Assembly: GCA_963422415.1 (NCBI GenBank)
Contig: OY729430.1
Location: forward strand, 186,001 to 250,000
Source of the DNA: Bin34 sp963422415
GTDB taxonomy: Bacteria > Chloroflexota > Anaerolineae > Caldilineales > Caldilineaceae
Length of the DNA: 64,000 nucleotides
Direction of reading: 5' to 3'
Notes under the pieces: generated by a model
What the model saw: only the letters and a program-made list of their open reading frames with translations
Told to the model about the DNA's origin: nothing
Database searches by the model: none
Made by a program: the position numbers and the translations under genes
Shown: positions 1 to 7,365 of the stretch, one piece after another
Numbering within the stretch: position 1 is the stretch's first letter
Layout: each line of letters begins with the position of its first letter

Positions 1-405
1 CAGATAGAATCGCTGCCGCCGCGTATGCGCCTTGGGGAAATACTCGTAACCCAAGTCATGGACCGTCATCACGGCAGGCGGTCCCGACCTCGATGACCAA
101 GCGAAAGGCAGCACATGAGCGGGCACGAACAGCAGATCGGGGGGCTGGCGACGCATCTCTCCGGCCAGTGCGCGGTGCGTCCACAGGCGTACCCGCGGCA
201 ACACGCGCACCGTGACATGAGACGCCTGGAGCCAAGGAAACGTCCCGGCTCCGGGCTCCTGGTCCACATACAGCAGCCACTCGTATTCCGGTGCCTCGTC
301 CAAGGCCAACAGCGCCGTCAGGATATGGCAAGCATAGTTTTCCGTGCCGGTGGGCCGGATTTGCAGACAACGGGATGCATCCACGCCAATTTGTCGCCGA
401 GACAT
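1..405 (-). CDS. Glycosyltransferase family 4, N-terminal part (truncated by window edge)
   Basis: The minus strand is open from an ATG at 405 to the window edge, giving 135 residues with no stop, so the C-terminal part lies outside. The protein starts MSRRQIGVDASR and contains GTENYACHILTALLAL, which fits the donor/acceptor loop at the start of a GT-B fold. It ends with VMTVHDLGYEYFP, the block typical of GT4 sugar transferases (compare VTVHDL in bacterial mannosyl- and glucosyltransferases). Such enzymes move a sugar from a nucleotide-sugar to a glycan or lipid acceptor at the inner face of the membrane. The acceptor cannot be told from the N-terminus. The gene lies just downstream of tsaC on the same strand with a 16-base gap, so the two may be co-transcribed. 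Confidence 0.75.
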   Translation of the reverse strand, partial: MSRRQIGVDASRCLQIRPTGTENYACHILTALLALDEAPEYEWLLYVDQEPGAGTFPWLQASHVTVRVLPRVRLWTHRALAGEMRRQPPDLLFVPAHVLPFAWSSRSGPPAVMTVHDLGYEYFPKAHTRRQRFYL

Positions 406-421
406 TGAGGTACAGACCGGT

Positions 422-1045
422 TCAGGCGGCCAGAAACTCCCTGACCGTCATGGCCAACGACCCGGAGCGCACGATCTGTATGTCCTCCCCTGTCACCTTG
501 ACGATGGCGCTGGGTTGGCTCTCCGGAGAAGGGCCGGCATCCACTATAAGGGGAATGCGACCCTGCAGCTGCCTGTACACCTCCTGAGCATGGTGGCAGT
601 CGGGCTGCCCGGATACGTTGGCGCTGGTTGTGGCCAGCGGCCCCGTCCGGCAAGCGATTTCCCGAAAGACTGGATGGTCCACCACCCGTACAGCCACGGT
701 ATCCCCTCCTGCCAGCAGGACAGCGGGCAGATGCGGCTGTGCCGGCAAGATGATGGTCAGTGGTCCTGGCCAGAAACGCGCGGCCAAGGCTGCGGCCAAC
801 TCCGAATGGAAAGGGCGGGCGATCTGAGGCAGTTGCTCCGCGGCACCCAGCAGAACGGGTATGGCCTTGGTGAACGGCCTCCCTTTGACCCGGTACAGGG
901 CCTTTATGCCCGCGGCGTTGTCATGAGGACAGGAGAGCCCATAGACGGTGTCAGTAGGCAGGGCGATGGGCAACCGTGCAGCGAAGGCGCGGTGCACATG
1001 GTCCATGATGTGCTCGTCTGCAATGGGCAACAATTGTGTTTCCAT
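422..1045 (-). CDS. tsaC: L-threonylcarbamoyladenylate synthase (TsaC/Sua5/YrdC family)
   Basis: A 207-residue protein from the ATG at 1045. That start follows a purine-rich GGGGGAAGGCAGG and is preferred to an upstream in-frame Met that would add 44 unconserved residues. It shows ALPTDTVYGL near the N-terminus, KGRPFTKAIPVLL, a WPGPLTIIL block and TSANVSG, the nucleotide-binding signatures of the YrdC fold. The enzyme makes threonylcarbamoyl-AMP from threonine, bicarbonate and ATP for the t6A modification of ANN-decoding tRNAs in the cytoplasm. The length matches the single-domain TsaC form and lacks the extra Sua5 domain. It is transcribed away from the membrane-protein gene at 1210. Confidence 0.93.
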   Translation of the reverse strand: METQLLPIADEHIMDHVHRAFAARLPIALPTDTVYGLSCPHDNAAGIKALYRVKGRPFTKAIPVLLGAAEQLPQIARPFHSELAAALAARFWPGPLTIILPAQPHLPAVLLAGGDTVAVRVVDHPVFREIACRTGPLATTSANVSGQPDCHHAQEVYRQLQGRIPLIVDAGPSPESQPSAIVKVTGEDIQIVRSGSLAMTVREFLAA

Positions 1046-1146
1046 CCTGCCTTCCCCCGGGAGAACGAAGACGGGGCATATACCATGGTAGCACTCGGCG
1101 CCTGTCTGGGGTGCAGAGCCTAACCGAAAGATTCGGCGATTTGCCC

Positions 1147-1152
1147 TATAAT
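1147..1152 (+). promoter_or_regulatory. Possible -10 box (TATAAT) for the membrane-protein gene
   Basis: A perfect TATAAT lies 58 bases before the ATG at 1210 in the divergent spacer with tsaC. No good -35 is seen. Instead a small inverted repeat CCGAA-AGA-TTCGG (1124-1136) occupies the expected -35 position, which could be a regulator site. Confidence 0.4.
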
Positions 1153-1209
1153 AACGAAGGCTTGGTGCCAACGACAATCAGGCCCACGTTCCGCACCCCT
1201 TTTGGGCAC

Positions 1210-2031
1210 ATGTTGCAGAAGCACTCTCGACTGGCCGTCCTAGTCCTGTCCGGATCCCTGATCGGAGGGGGCCTCCTGCTGATTCTCATGAACTTGAATT
1301 GGCTGGACTTTGTCTCGCCGCAAATCGAGTATGCCCTGTCCGGAGTGTTATTGGCCGGGGGCATTGCCTTTGCTTGGTTCTATGTGGCCAACCGCGCCAG
1401 CTGGTGGCAGCTCATCCCCTCCTTTACCTGCCTCTCACTGGCCGCCATGCTGTACATGACTACGCTGACCAGTTTCAATCCGCGGCTCAGCGCCGCCGTC
1501 TTGCTGTGGGGCATGGCCCTCAGCTTTCTGCTGGTCTATGTCACGGATCCCCGCGACCGCTGGTGGGGGGTGGTGATGGCGGGCTTGATGTCTGTGCTGG
1601 GCCTGACCACCTACCTCAGCAGTTCCGTCATCGCCATTGAACTACTGGGCGGGATCCTCTTCGGGGGCCTGGGCTTGGTTTTCCTCTATCTCTTCCTACA
1701 GGGAGACAAGAGCCATTTCTGGTGGGCCCCCATTCCGGGCTTTGTCATGTTGCTCTACGGACTGTTCGCCTTCATGAACACGCGTTCCGAACCTTGGCTG
1801 GCAGACTGGCAGATCTGGTGGCCCGGCATACTGGTGGCATTGGGCATTTTCGTCATCGTCAGCGCCTACCTCTTTCCCCGCATGTACCGCTTCTCTCCTC
1901 TGGGATCCCGGGCCGGCCAAGAAGAAGAGGAAAACGCGACCCCGATGCGTAGCACTCCCGACGTGCTGATGGAAAGCGAAGGCTCAACGCCTGGATCCAC
2001 GGCTGTCGTGTTGCATGAATTGCAACACTGA
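1210..2031 (+). CDS. Polytopic membrane protein of unknown function
   Basis: From the ATG at 1210 the protein is 273 residues long. A longer reading from 1036 would add 58 hydrophilic residues that overlap tsaC and look like its shadow. About eight hydrophobic segments are visible, among them LAVLVLSGSLIGGGLLLIL near the start, then segments around IEYALSGVLLAGGIAF, LIPSFTCLSLAAMLYM, LLWGMALSFLLVYV, VVMAGLMSVLGL, LLGGILFGGLGLVFLYLFL, PGFVMLLYGLFAF and PGILVALGIFVIVSAYLF. Acidic and Ser/Thr-rich residues form a roughly 40-residue C-terminal tail. Many Trp residues sit at the predicted membrane borders. No enzymatic motif was recognised. It stands alone between divergent tsaC and the nitrilase gene. 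Confidence 0.7.
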   Translation: MLQKHSRLAVLVLSGSLIGGGLLLILMNLNWLDFVSPQIEYALSGVLLAGGIAFAWFYVANRASWWQLIPSFTCLSLAAMLYMTTLTSFNPRLSAAVLLWGMALSFLLVYVTDPRDRWWGVVMAGLMSVLGLTTYLSSSVIAIELLGGILFGGLGLVFLYLFLQGDKSHFWWAPIPGFVMLLYGLFAFMNTRSEPWLADWQIWWPGILVALGIFVIVSAYLFPRMYRFSPLGSRAGQEEEENATPMRSTPDVLMESEGSTPGSTAVVLHELQH

Positions 2032-2121
2032 CCTCCCCCAGACACTCCACCATCTTGGTCTGTGAGACGATGGCGCTTTCCTCCTGTTCCCCATGTACGT
2101 CATCGAGTTTCCCCACCCCGC

Positions 2122-2149
2122 TTGCCTAGGTTCGATCTTGTTGGATAAT
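2122..2149 (+). promoter_or_regulatory. Predicted sigma-70 type promoter for the nitrilase-family gene
   Basis: TTGCCT (2122-2127) and GATAAT (2144-2149) are separated by 16 bases, about 65 bases before the ATG at 2214. Each hexamer deviates from consensus, so this is a reasonable but unproven promoter. Confidence 0.4.
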
Positions 2150-2213
2150 GGTATGGAGATCTTTTGTGCCCAACACCCCCGAATGGCTTCAAGGGCGGGA
2201 GATGGCATGAGAC

Positions 2214-3014
2214 ATGTCTGAATACACCGTCTCGCTGGCGCAAATGGATCTCCACATCGGAGATCCGGAATACAACTTCGCTCTCGCGGAGCGGTTTATG
2301 CAGGAGGCCGTGAGGCGCCAGTCGGACCTGGTGGTCTTCCCTGAACTGTGGCATTCCGCCTATGCCTTGGCACAAGCCAGACAATTTGCCTGTGCCATAG
2401 CCGCAGGCCCTTCCACCCAAGGCTCTTTCGCACGCTTCGCGGGCTTGGCGCAGATCTACCGGACCGCGGTGGCCGGATCCCTCTTGGAAGAGGCCGCAGG
2501 CCATATCTACAACACGATGGTCCTCTACGATGCCCAGGGGCAATTGCAGGCCCACTACCGCAAGCTGCATCTGGTACCCATGCTCGACGAACCACGCTAT
2601 CTACAGGCGGGGGATTCCCTGCAGCAGGTGCGGGTGGGGCCACATCAGGCCGGACTAGCCATCTGCTATGACTTGCGTTTTCCCGAAATGTTCCGTCGAT
2701 ATGCCTTGGAAGGCTGCCAATGCATTCTGCTCTCCGCCGAATGGCCACATCCCCGGGGAGAGCACTGGCGCATTCTGCTGCGGACGCGGGCGATTGAGAA
2801 TCAATGCTTTGTCTTCGCGTGCAATCGCGTGGGCGCCAGTGATGGCATCTCCTTTTGCGGCAACAGCGCCGTGATTGATCCTTGGGGCAACGCTCTGGTA
2901 GAGGGTCAGGAAGAGGAGGGGCTCTTTACGGCGACCTGCGACCTGAACCGGGTGGCCGAAATACGCGCCAACATCCCAGTCTTGCAGGGCCGGCGTCCCG
3001 ACATATACGGGTAG
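2214..3014 (+). CDS. Carbon-nitrogen hydrolase (nitrilase superfamily, omega-amidase-like)
   Basis: A 266-residue cytoplasmic enzyme. The nitrilase catalytic triad is visible: Glu44 in VVFPELW, Lys117 in HYRKLHL and Cys151 in AICYDLRFPE. The fold is complete through WGNALVEGQEEEG and the C-terminal IPVLQGRRPDIYG. The CYDLRFPE context resembles the NIT2/YafV omega-amidase and deaminated-glutathione amidase group, which hydrolyse 2-oxoglutaramate-like amides, rather than true nitrilases. The exact amide cannot be fixed from sequence. It appears monocistronic, converging with the MaoC gene only 12 bases downstream. Confidence 0.88.
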   Translation: MSEYTVSLAQMDLHIGDPEYNFALAERFMQEAVRRQSDLVVFPELWHSAYALAQARQFACAIAAGPSTQGSFARFAGLAQIYRTAVAGSLLEEAAGHIYNTMVLYDAQGQLQAHYRKLHLVPMLDEPRYLQAGDSLQQVRVGPHQAGLAICYDLRFPEMFRRYALEGCQCILLSAEWPHPRGEHWRILLRTRAIENQCFVFACNRVGASDGISFCGNSAVIDPWGNALVEGQEEEGLFTATCDLNRVAEIRANIPVLQGRRPDIYG

Positions 3015-3026
3015 CCGCGGGTCGAT

Positions 3027-3509
3027 TTACGAGGCAATGTCGTCCTCCCGCAACTTGCACACCAAATCCCAGCTGCCCCGCTGGCACACCTTGCCCTCCT
3101 GATTGAGAATCTCCACCGTGAAGGTCACGACTCCGCCGCGCATGCGCTTCATCCGCTTCATCTCCTTAACCGTGAGCCGGGACCGAATGGTGTCTCCGAT
3201 GAACACGGGCCGGCGAAACTGCCATTCCAGGCCCATGAACGCCACCACGGTGTCATCCAGAAATCCCAAGCGCACCATTTGCCCCGAACTGATGCTCAGC
3301 ACCAACAGGCCATGCACCACCCGCTTGCCATACAGCTGGGCCGCGGCGTATTCCGCATCGGTGTGAATCAGATTCCAATCACCGGACAGGGCCGCGAAAT
3401 TGACCACATCGGTCTCGGTGAGGGTGCGTCCCCAGCTCTCCACGGAAGCCCCCACTGCAAAATCCTCATAATAGAGGGACGATTGGCGGCGGAGTCGATT
3501 CTCTTGCAT
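3027..3509 (-). CDS. MaoC-family (R)-specific enoyl-CoA hydratase-like protein
   Basis: A 160-residue single hotdog domain. It opens with YYEDFAVGASVES, continues TLTETDVVNFAALSGDWN and keeps the hydratase-2 dyad Asp44 and His49 in SGDWNLIHTD with the family spacing. VVHGLLVLSI and RPVFIGDTI are also typical. Such proteins hydrate trans-2-enoyl-CoA to (R)-3-hydroxyacyl-CoA in fatty-acid or PHA-type metabolism; some MaoC members act on mesaconyl- or methylfumaryl-CoA. The gene is divergent from ABC system A and has no obvious partner gene here. Confidence 0.88.
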   Translation of the reverse strand: MQENRLRRQSSLYYEDFAVGASVESWGRTLTETDVVNFAALSGDWNLIHTDAEYAAAQLYGKRVVHGLLVLSISSGQMVRLGFLDDTVVAFMGLEWQFRRPVFIGDTIRSRLTVKEMKRMKRMRGGVVTFTVEILNQEGKVCQRGSWDLVCKLREDDIAS

Positions 3510-3567
3510 AAGGAACTTCTTATGAAACGCAGGGCTTTCGCGCGGATTCCTCCATTGGCTTCTATTG

Positions 3568-3573
3568 TATACT
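3568..3573 (+). promoter_or_regulatory. Possible -10 box (TATACT) for ABC system A
   Basis: TATACT lies in the 140-base divergent spacer between the MaoC gene and the ABC operon, 77 bases before the chosen permease start at 3650. No clear -35 is seen at 16-18 bases upstream. Confidence 0.3.
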
Positions 3574-3649
3574 CACGCTCGCAGGGATGGAGGCTTGGCT
3601 GGCAAAATCAAGACCTCCCAGTGCCAAGAGACTAGGAGAGCTCTGGTAC

Positions 3650-4822
3650 ATGACTGGGACAGCGCTCGAGGGGAACCGGAACCCCGGCCTCTTCAATTCG
3701 AGTCGAAGGGCCGCACTGCGCGAGCAGCTGACAGGCTATCTTTATATCCTCCCCGCCAGCGTTTTGCTTTTCTGTTTTGGGCTGTTCCCGGTGGGCTACG
3801 CCTTCCATATGAGCCTGCGCCGCTGGCGAGTGGTGGATCGGGGCTTTGTGGGCATCGAGAATTATGCCGACGCCCTAGGCAAGCCCACCGGCGTCCTGCA
3901 GTTCGTATTGGGCTTTCTGTTGCTGATCGGCATCTATTACCTATGGACCCGCGGCGGCCGTCCCCACAGTCCCCTGCTGCTGCCCGCTCGAGTAGGCAGC
4001 TTTCTGCTGCTGGGCCTGTCCGTCTATCTCATCACGCAAGGCTGGCAGGTCATGCAGGCCACCGGAGACAATCGCTTTCTGGACACGCTGCCGGTCACTT
4101 TTTACTTCGCCTTTGGCTCCATCCCGTTGCAGCTGGTCATCGCCTTGGGGCTGGCTTACGTGCTGCACCAGAAGATCCAGGGGCAGGAATTCTTCCGGAT
4201 CATCTTTTTCCTGCCGTACATCACGCCCGTGATTGCCACGGCTCTGGTCTTCCGCAACATCTTCAGCCCGCGGGAAGTCTCCCTGGTTAACCGTGTCATA
4301 ACCCTGTTCGACCTGGAACCCCAACGGTGGCTTTTCGAACCTGAACGGTTCCTCAACCTTTTGCTGGGCACCCGGCTAGAGGGGGTGATGGCCGGACCCA
4401 GCTTGGCGCTGGTCTCCATTATTCTGTTCGGCATCTGGACCTACGTAGGCTACAACACCGTCATTTTTCTGGCCGGCCTGGGGGGCATCGACCGCGTTTT
4501 CTATGAAGCGTCCGAGATCGATGGAGCCAACCGCTGGCATCAATTGCGCTTCATCACGATACCGCTGCTTTCGCCGATCACCTTTTATCTTTCGATCATC
4601 GGCTTCATCGGCACGTTCAAGGCCTTCAACCACATCTTTGTCATGCTGGAACCGTCCGCCCAGACTACGGTGATCACAACCAGTGTCAACGTATTCAACA
4701 CCTTTTACAAGGGCAACCAGTTCGGTTACGCCTCCGCGCAGGCGGTGCTGCTGCTCTGTGTCATCCTCTACCTGACCTTTGTGCAGTCCCGCATTCTGGG
4801 AGAGAGAGTCTTCTATGGCTGA
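3650..4822 (+). CDS. Carbohydrate ABC transporter permease, MalF/UgpA type, with inserted membrane hairpin (system A)
   Basis: The ATG at 3650 has AGGAGAG upstream and gives 390 residues; a further in-frame ATG at 3587 is possible. The first membrane segment (YLYILPASVLLFCFGLFPVGYAF) and the conserved core with the EAA loop (YEASEIDGANRWHQLRF, residues 286-302, ending before IPLLSP) identify a MalF-type inner-membrane subunit that forms half of the sugar channel. The family is usually about 290-310 residues. Here residues about 83-135 are inserted between GIENYADALGKPTG and the conserved FLDTLPVTFYFAFGSIPLQL block and contain two extra hydrophobic stretches (LQFVLGFLLLIGIYYLW and VGSFLLLGLSVYLI). 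Its stop codon overlaps the next permease start. Confidence 0.88.
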   Translation: MTGTALEGNRNPGLFNSSRRAALREQLTGYLYILPASVLLFCFGLFPVGYAFHMSLRRWRVVDRGFVGIENYADALGKPTGVLQFVLGFLLLIGIYYLWTRGGRPHSPLLLPARVGSFLLLGLSVYLITQGWQVMQATGDNRFLDTLPVTFYFAFGSIPLQLVIALGLAYVLHQKIQGQEFFRIIFFLPYITPVIATALVFRNIFSPREVSLVNRVITLFDLEPQRWLFEPERFLNLLLGTRLEGVMAGPSLALVSIILFGIWTYVGYNTVIFLAGLGGIDRVFYEASEIDGANRWHQLRFITIPLLSPITFYLSIIGFIGTFKAFNHIFVMLEPSAQTTVITTSVNVFNTFYKGNQFGYASAQAVLLLCVILYLTFVQSRILGERVFYG

Positions 4823-5735
4823 AGACACGCAAATCCTGCCTTTGTCCAAGATCGGCGCCAAGGTCGTCACGGCGACCAAGCCGGGCCACACCGGGGCCTA
4901 TCGGGGCGGCCGTCTCGTCCTCTATCTCATTCTGTTGACGGGAGCCTTCATTTCCCTGGTGCCCTTCGCGTGGATGCTCTCCGCCTCCCTGATGTCCTAC
5001 GGGGAAACGGCCACACGGCAGCTGGTCCCGGACGTACCGCAGTTCCACAACTATCTTCAAGCCTGGCAGGAGGCCAATTTCGCCCGCTACTTCATCAACA
5101 GCATCGTGATTACGGGCATCACCCTGGCAGGACAGCTGGCGACTTCCGTGTTGGCCGCATATGCCTTCGCCCGCATTCATTTTCGAGGCCGCGATCTGAT
5201 TTTTGGCATCATGCTGAGCACCATGATGATCCACGGCATGGTGACCATGATTCCCAATTTCCTGGTCATTTCCAACCGGGTTGCCTTCATCCCCTTGCCC
5301 GGCGGGTCCTGGGTCAACACCCTGCAGGGCATCACGGCTCCCTACATCGCCAGCGTGTTCAGCATTTTTCTGCTGCGCCAGTTCTTTGCCCAGATTCCCT
5401 TTGAACTGTGGGATGCGGCTCGCATGGACGGGGCGGGACACAACACCTTTCTGACCCGTATCATGCTGCCCATGAGTCGTCCGGCCCTCTTCACGGTGGC
5501 CATCTTCGCGTTCATCAACGCCTGGAACGACTTCCTGTGGCCATTGCTGGTCACCACGACGGAACAGTGGCGACCGATCATGGTGGGTCTGTGGGCCTTC
5601 TCCCGCGAGGCGGGGCCGGAAACCCAGCTCCTGATGGCAGGCTCGGTGATCACCATCTGGCCCATTCTCGTCCTGTATTTCCTGACCCAGAAGCAATACA
5701 CCGAAGGTATCGCCCTGACGGGACTGAAGGGCTAG
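4815..5735 (+). CDS. Carbohydrate ABC transporter permease, MalG/UgpE type (system A)
   Basis: A 306-residue protein from the ATG at 4815, preceded by GGGAGAGAGAG and overlapping the upstream permease by 8 bases, which suggests translational coupling. It has an N-terminal membrane segment (VLYLILLTGAFISLVPFAWM), an ABC permease core with the EAA loop WDAARMDGAGHNTFLTRI, the NDFLWPLL block and the family C-terminus EGIALTGLKG. It should pair with the 3650-4822 protein as the heterodimeric membrane channel. The substrate is unknown. Confidence 0.92.
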   Translation: MAEDTQILPLSKIGAKVVTATKPGHTGAYRGGRLVLYLILLTGAFISLVPFAWMLSASLMSYGETATRQLVPDVPQFHNYLQAWQEANFARYFINSIVITGITLAGQLATSVLAAYAFARIHFRGRDLIFGIMLSTMMIHGMVTMIPNFLVISNRVAFIPLPGGSWVNTLQGITAPYIASVFSIFLLRQFFAQIPFELWDAARMDGAGHNTFLTRIMLPMSRPALFTVAIFAFINAWNDFLWPLLVTTTEQWRPIMVGLWAFSREAGPETQLLMAGSVITIWPILVLYFLTQKQYTEGIALTGLKG

Positions 5736-5813
5736 TGGAACGGGCGCTGGCATGTTGGATCTGTGTTTCTCTATCCTGTGTCTCATCGTACATACAAGGA
5801 GTTTCAAGTCGAT

Positions 5814-7172
5814 ATGATGTCTAGAGTTTTCAAGTTGACAGCGTTGGTCTTGAGTCTGGTCGTCTTGCTGGCGGCCTGTACGGTGGCGCCGCCCGCCGTG
5901 GAGGAAGCCGAAATCGAGACGATGTCGGGGGGCGCGTGGGACGGAGTGGACCCCTCTGGACAGGAAGTTTCATTCTGGTATCAGCATTCCGGCGCCCGCG
6001 CGGAAGCCCTTGAGGAAATCATCGGCGAGTTCAACGAGAGCAATGAGTGGGGCATCACGGTAGTGGGTTCCGCCCAAGGCGGCTACGGGGACATCTTCAA
6101 CAAGATGCTGGCCGTGATCGGCACGTCCGATGTGCCCAATCTGGTGGTGGCCTACCAGAATCAGGCGGCCACCTATCAGCTGGGCGAGGGTCTGGTGGAC
6201 ATGCGGGAATTGGTGAACAGCGAAGTGTGGGGTCTGACGGAAGAGGAGAAGGCGGACTTCTTCCCTGGCTTTTATGCCTCGGACATCTTCCCCTCCTTTG
6301 ACAACGCGCGCCTGGGCTTCCCGCCGAATCGCTCCATGGAGATCATGTACTACAACTCCGACTGGCTGGCGGAACTGGGGTACGACGCCCCACCCACGAC
6401 TCCGGCCGAATTCAAGGAGATGGCCTGCGCTGCCACGGCGCAGCCTTTCAGCGGTGCCGTGTCCGACACGCAGGCCCTGGGTTTCCAATTCGCATTGGAC
6501 GCCTCCACCATTGCCAGTCTGTCTTTCGCCTTCGGCGGGGATATCTTCGACTATGACAACGTGGCCTATCGGTACGACGGTCAAGCCACCATTGACGCCA
6601 TGACCCTGATGCAGGAACTGTTCGCGGAGGGATGCGCCGTGATTCCCGCGGAGCGATATGGGGACCAAACCGACTTCGGCAATGGCACCACCCTGTTCAA
6701 CGTCAGTTCCAGCTCCGGCCTGCCTTATTACGCCAGTGCAGTAGAGGAAGGAGCCACGTTCAACTGGGGGGTCGGCCCGATACCGCATATCACGGATGAA
6801 CCGGTGGCGAACGTATACGGCGCCAGTGTCAGCATTGGCCAGTCCACCCCGGAAAAGGAGCTAGCCGCTTGGCTGTTCATCAAGTACTACACTTCGCCCG
6901 AGGTGCAGGCCCAGTGGGCCCAGGTCAGCAACTACTTCCCGGTGCGCCAGAGCGTCGCGGAAGGCCTGGCAGACTACTTCGCCAACAACCCCAATTACCA
7001 AACGGCCTTCAGCTTGCTGTCCTACGGGACTTCCGAGCCGCCCGTGCCGGGATACGACTTCGTGCGAACCCGGGTTGCAGAGGTCATGGCCGCCATCGTG
7101 GACGGCGCGGACGTGACCTCCGCCCTGACGGAACTGACGGAAGAAGCCAACGAGATCCTGGCCGACCAGTAG
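5814..7172 (+). CDS. Extracellular solute-binding lipoprotein, family 1 (system A)
   Basis: The chosen ATG at 5814 follows AAGGAG and gives 452 residues. A Sec signal ends in a lipobox (VVLLAAC, lipidated Cys22), followed by an acidic Pro-rich linker and then VSFWYQHSGARAEALEEIIGEFN, typical of the first beta-strand and helix of UgpB/MalE-like sugar-binding proteins. The mature protein should be tethered outside the membrane and deliver a carbohydrate to the two permeases encoded just upstream. Unlike the other two binding proteins in this window, it has no twin-arginine motif. Placing the binding protein after the permeases is less common. A strong hairpin follows. Confidence 0.9.
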   Translation: MMSRVFKLTALVLSLVVLLAACTVAPPAVEEAEIETMSGGAWDGVDPSGQEVSFWYQHSGARAEALEEIIGEFNESNEWGITVVGSAQGGYGDIFNKMLAVIGTSDVPNLVVAYQNQAATYQLGEGLVDMRELVNSEVWGLTEEEKADFFPGFYASDIFPSFDNARLGFPPNRSMEIMYYNSDWLAELGYDAPPTTPAEFKEMACAATAQPFSGAVSDTQALGFQFALDASTIASLSFAFGGDIFDYDNVAYRYDGQATIDAMTLMQELFAEGCAVIPAERYGDQTDFGNGTTLFNVSSSSGLPYYASAVEEGATFNWGVGPIPHITDEPVANVYGASVSIGQSTPEKELAAWLFIKYYTSPEVQAQWAQVSNYFPVRQSVAEGLADYFANNPNYQTAFSLLSYGTSEPPVPGYDFVRTRVAEVMAAIVDGADVTSALTELTEEANEILADQ

Positions 7173-7221
7173 CAGCTGTCCCGGCAGGGTCACCGCCCTG
7201 GTTCCACAACGGCACAGCCTA

Positions 7222-7249
7222 GAGAAGGGGAGCTCCGGCTCCCCTTCTC
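7222..7249 (+). terminator. Strong hairpin downstream of ABC system A
   Basis: A perfect 12-bp stem GAGAAGGGGAGC / GCTCCCCTTCTC with a TCCG loop starts 49 bases after the binding-protein stop. No T tract follows, so termination may need Rho or the hairpin may mainly protect the 3' end. Confidence 0.7.
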
Positions 7250-7297
7250 GCTTCATGGCGGAGAAAGGGTGGACGACTCTGTGCGCGCCTCAGGCTC

Positions 7298-7303
7298 TAT
7301 ACT
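7298..7303 (+). promoter_or_regulatory. Possible -10 box (TATACT) for copper ATPase gene
   Basis: TATACT lies 62 bases before the ATG at 7366 and after the hairpin of the preceding operon. The -35 region is weak. No clear CueR- or CsoR-type operator was recognised. Confidence 0.3.
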
Positions 7304-7365
7304 ACAATTGCGCCACGATGGCCCGGCTATCGGCAGCCCCTAGCATGGAGTGATGCAACAGACAC

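Noticed and set aside
344..1123. A 259-codon plus-strand frame at the left end
   Set aside because: It covers tsaC in the opposite direction and has no recognisable features.
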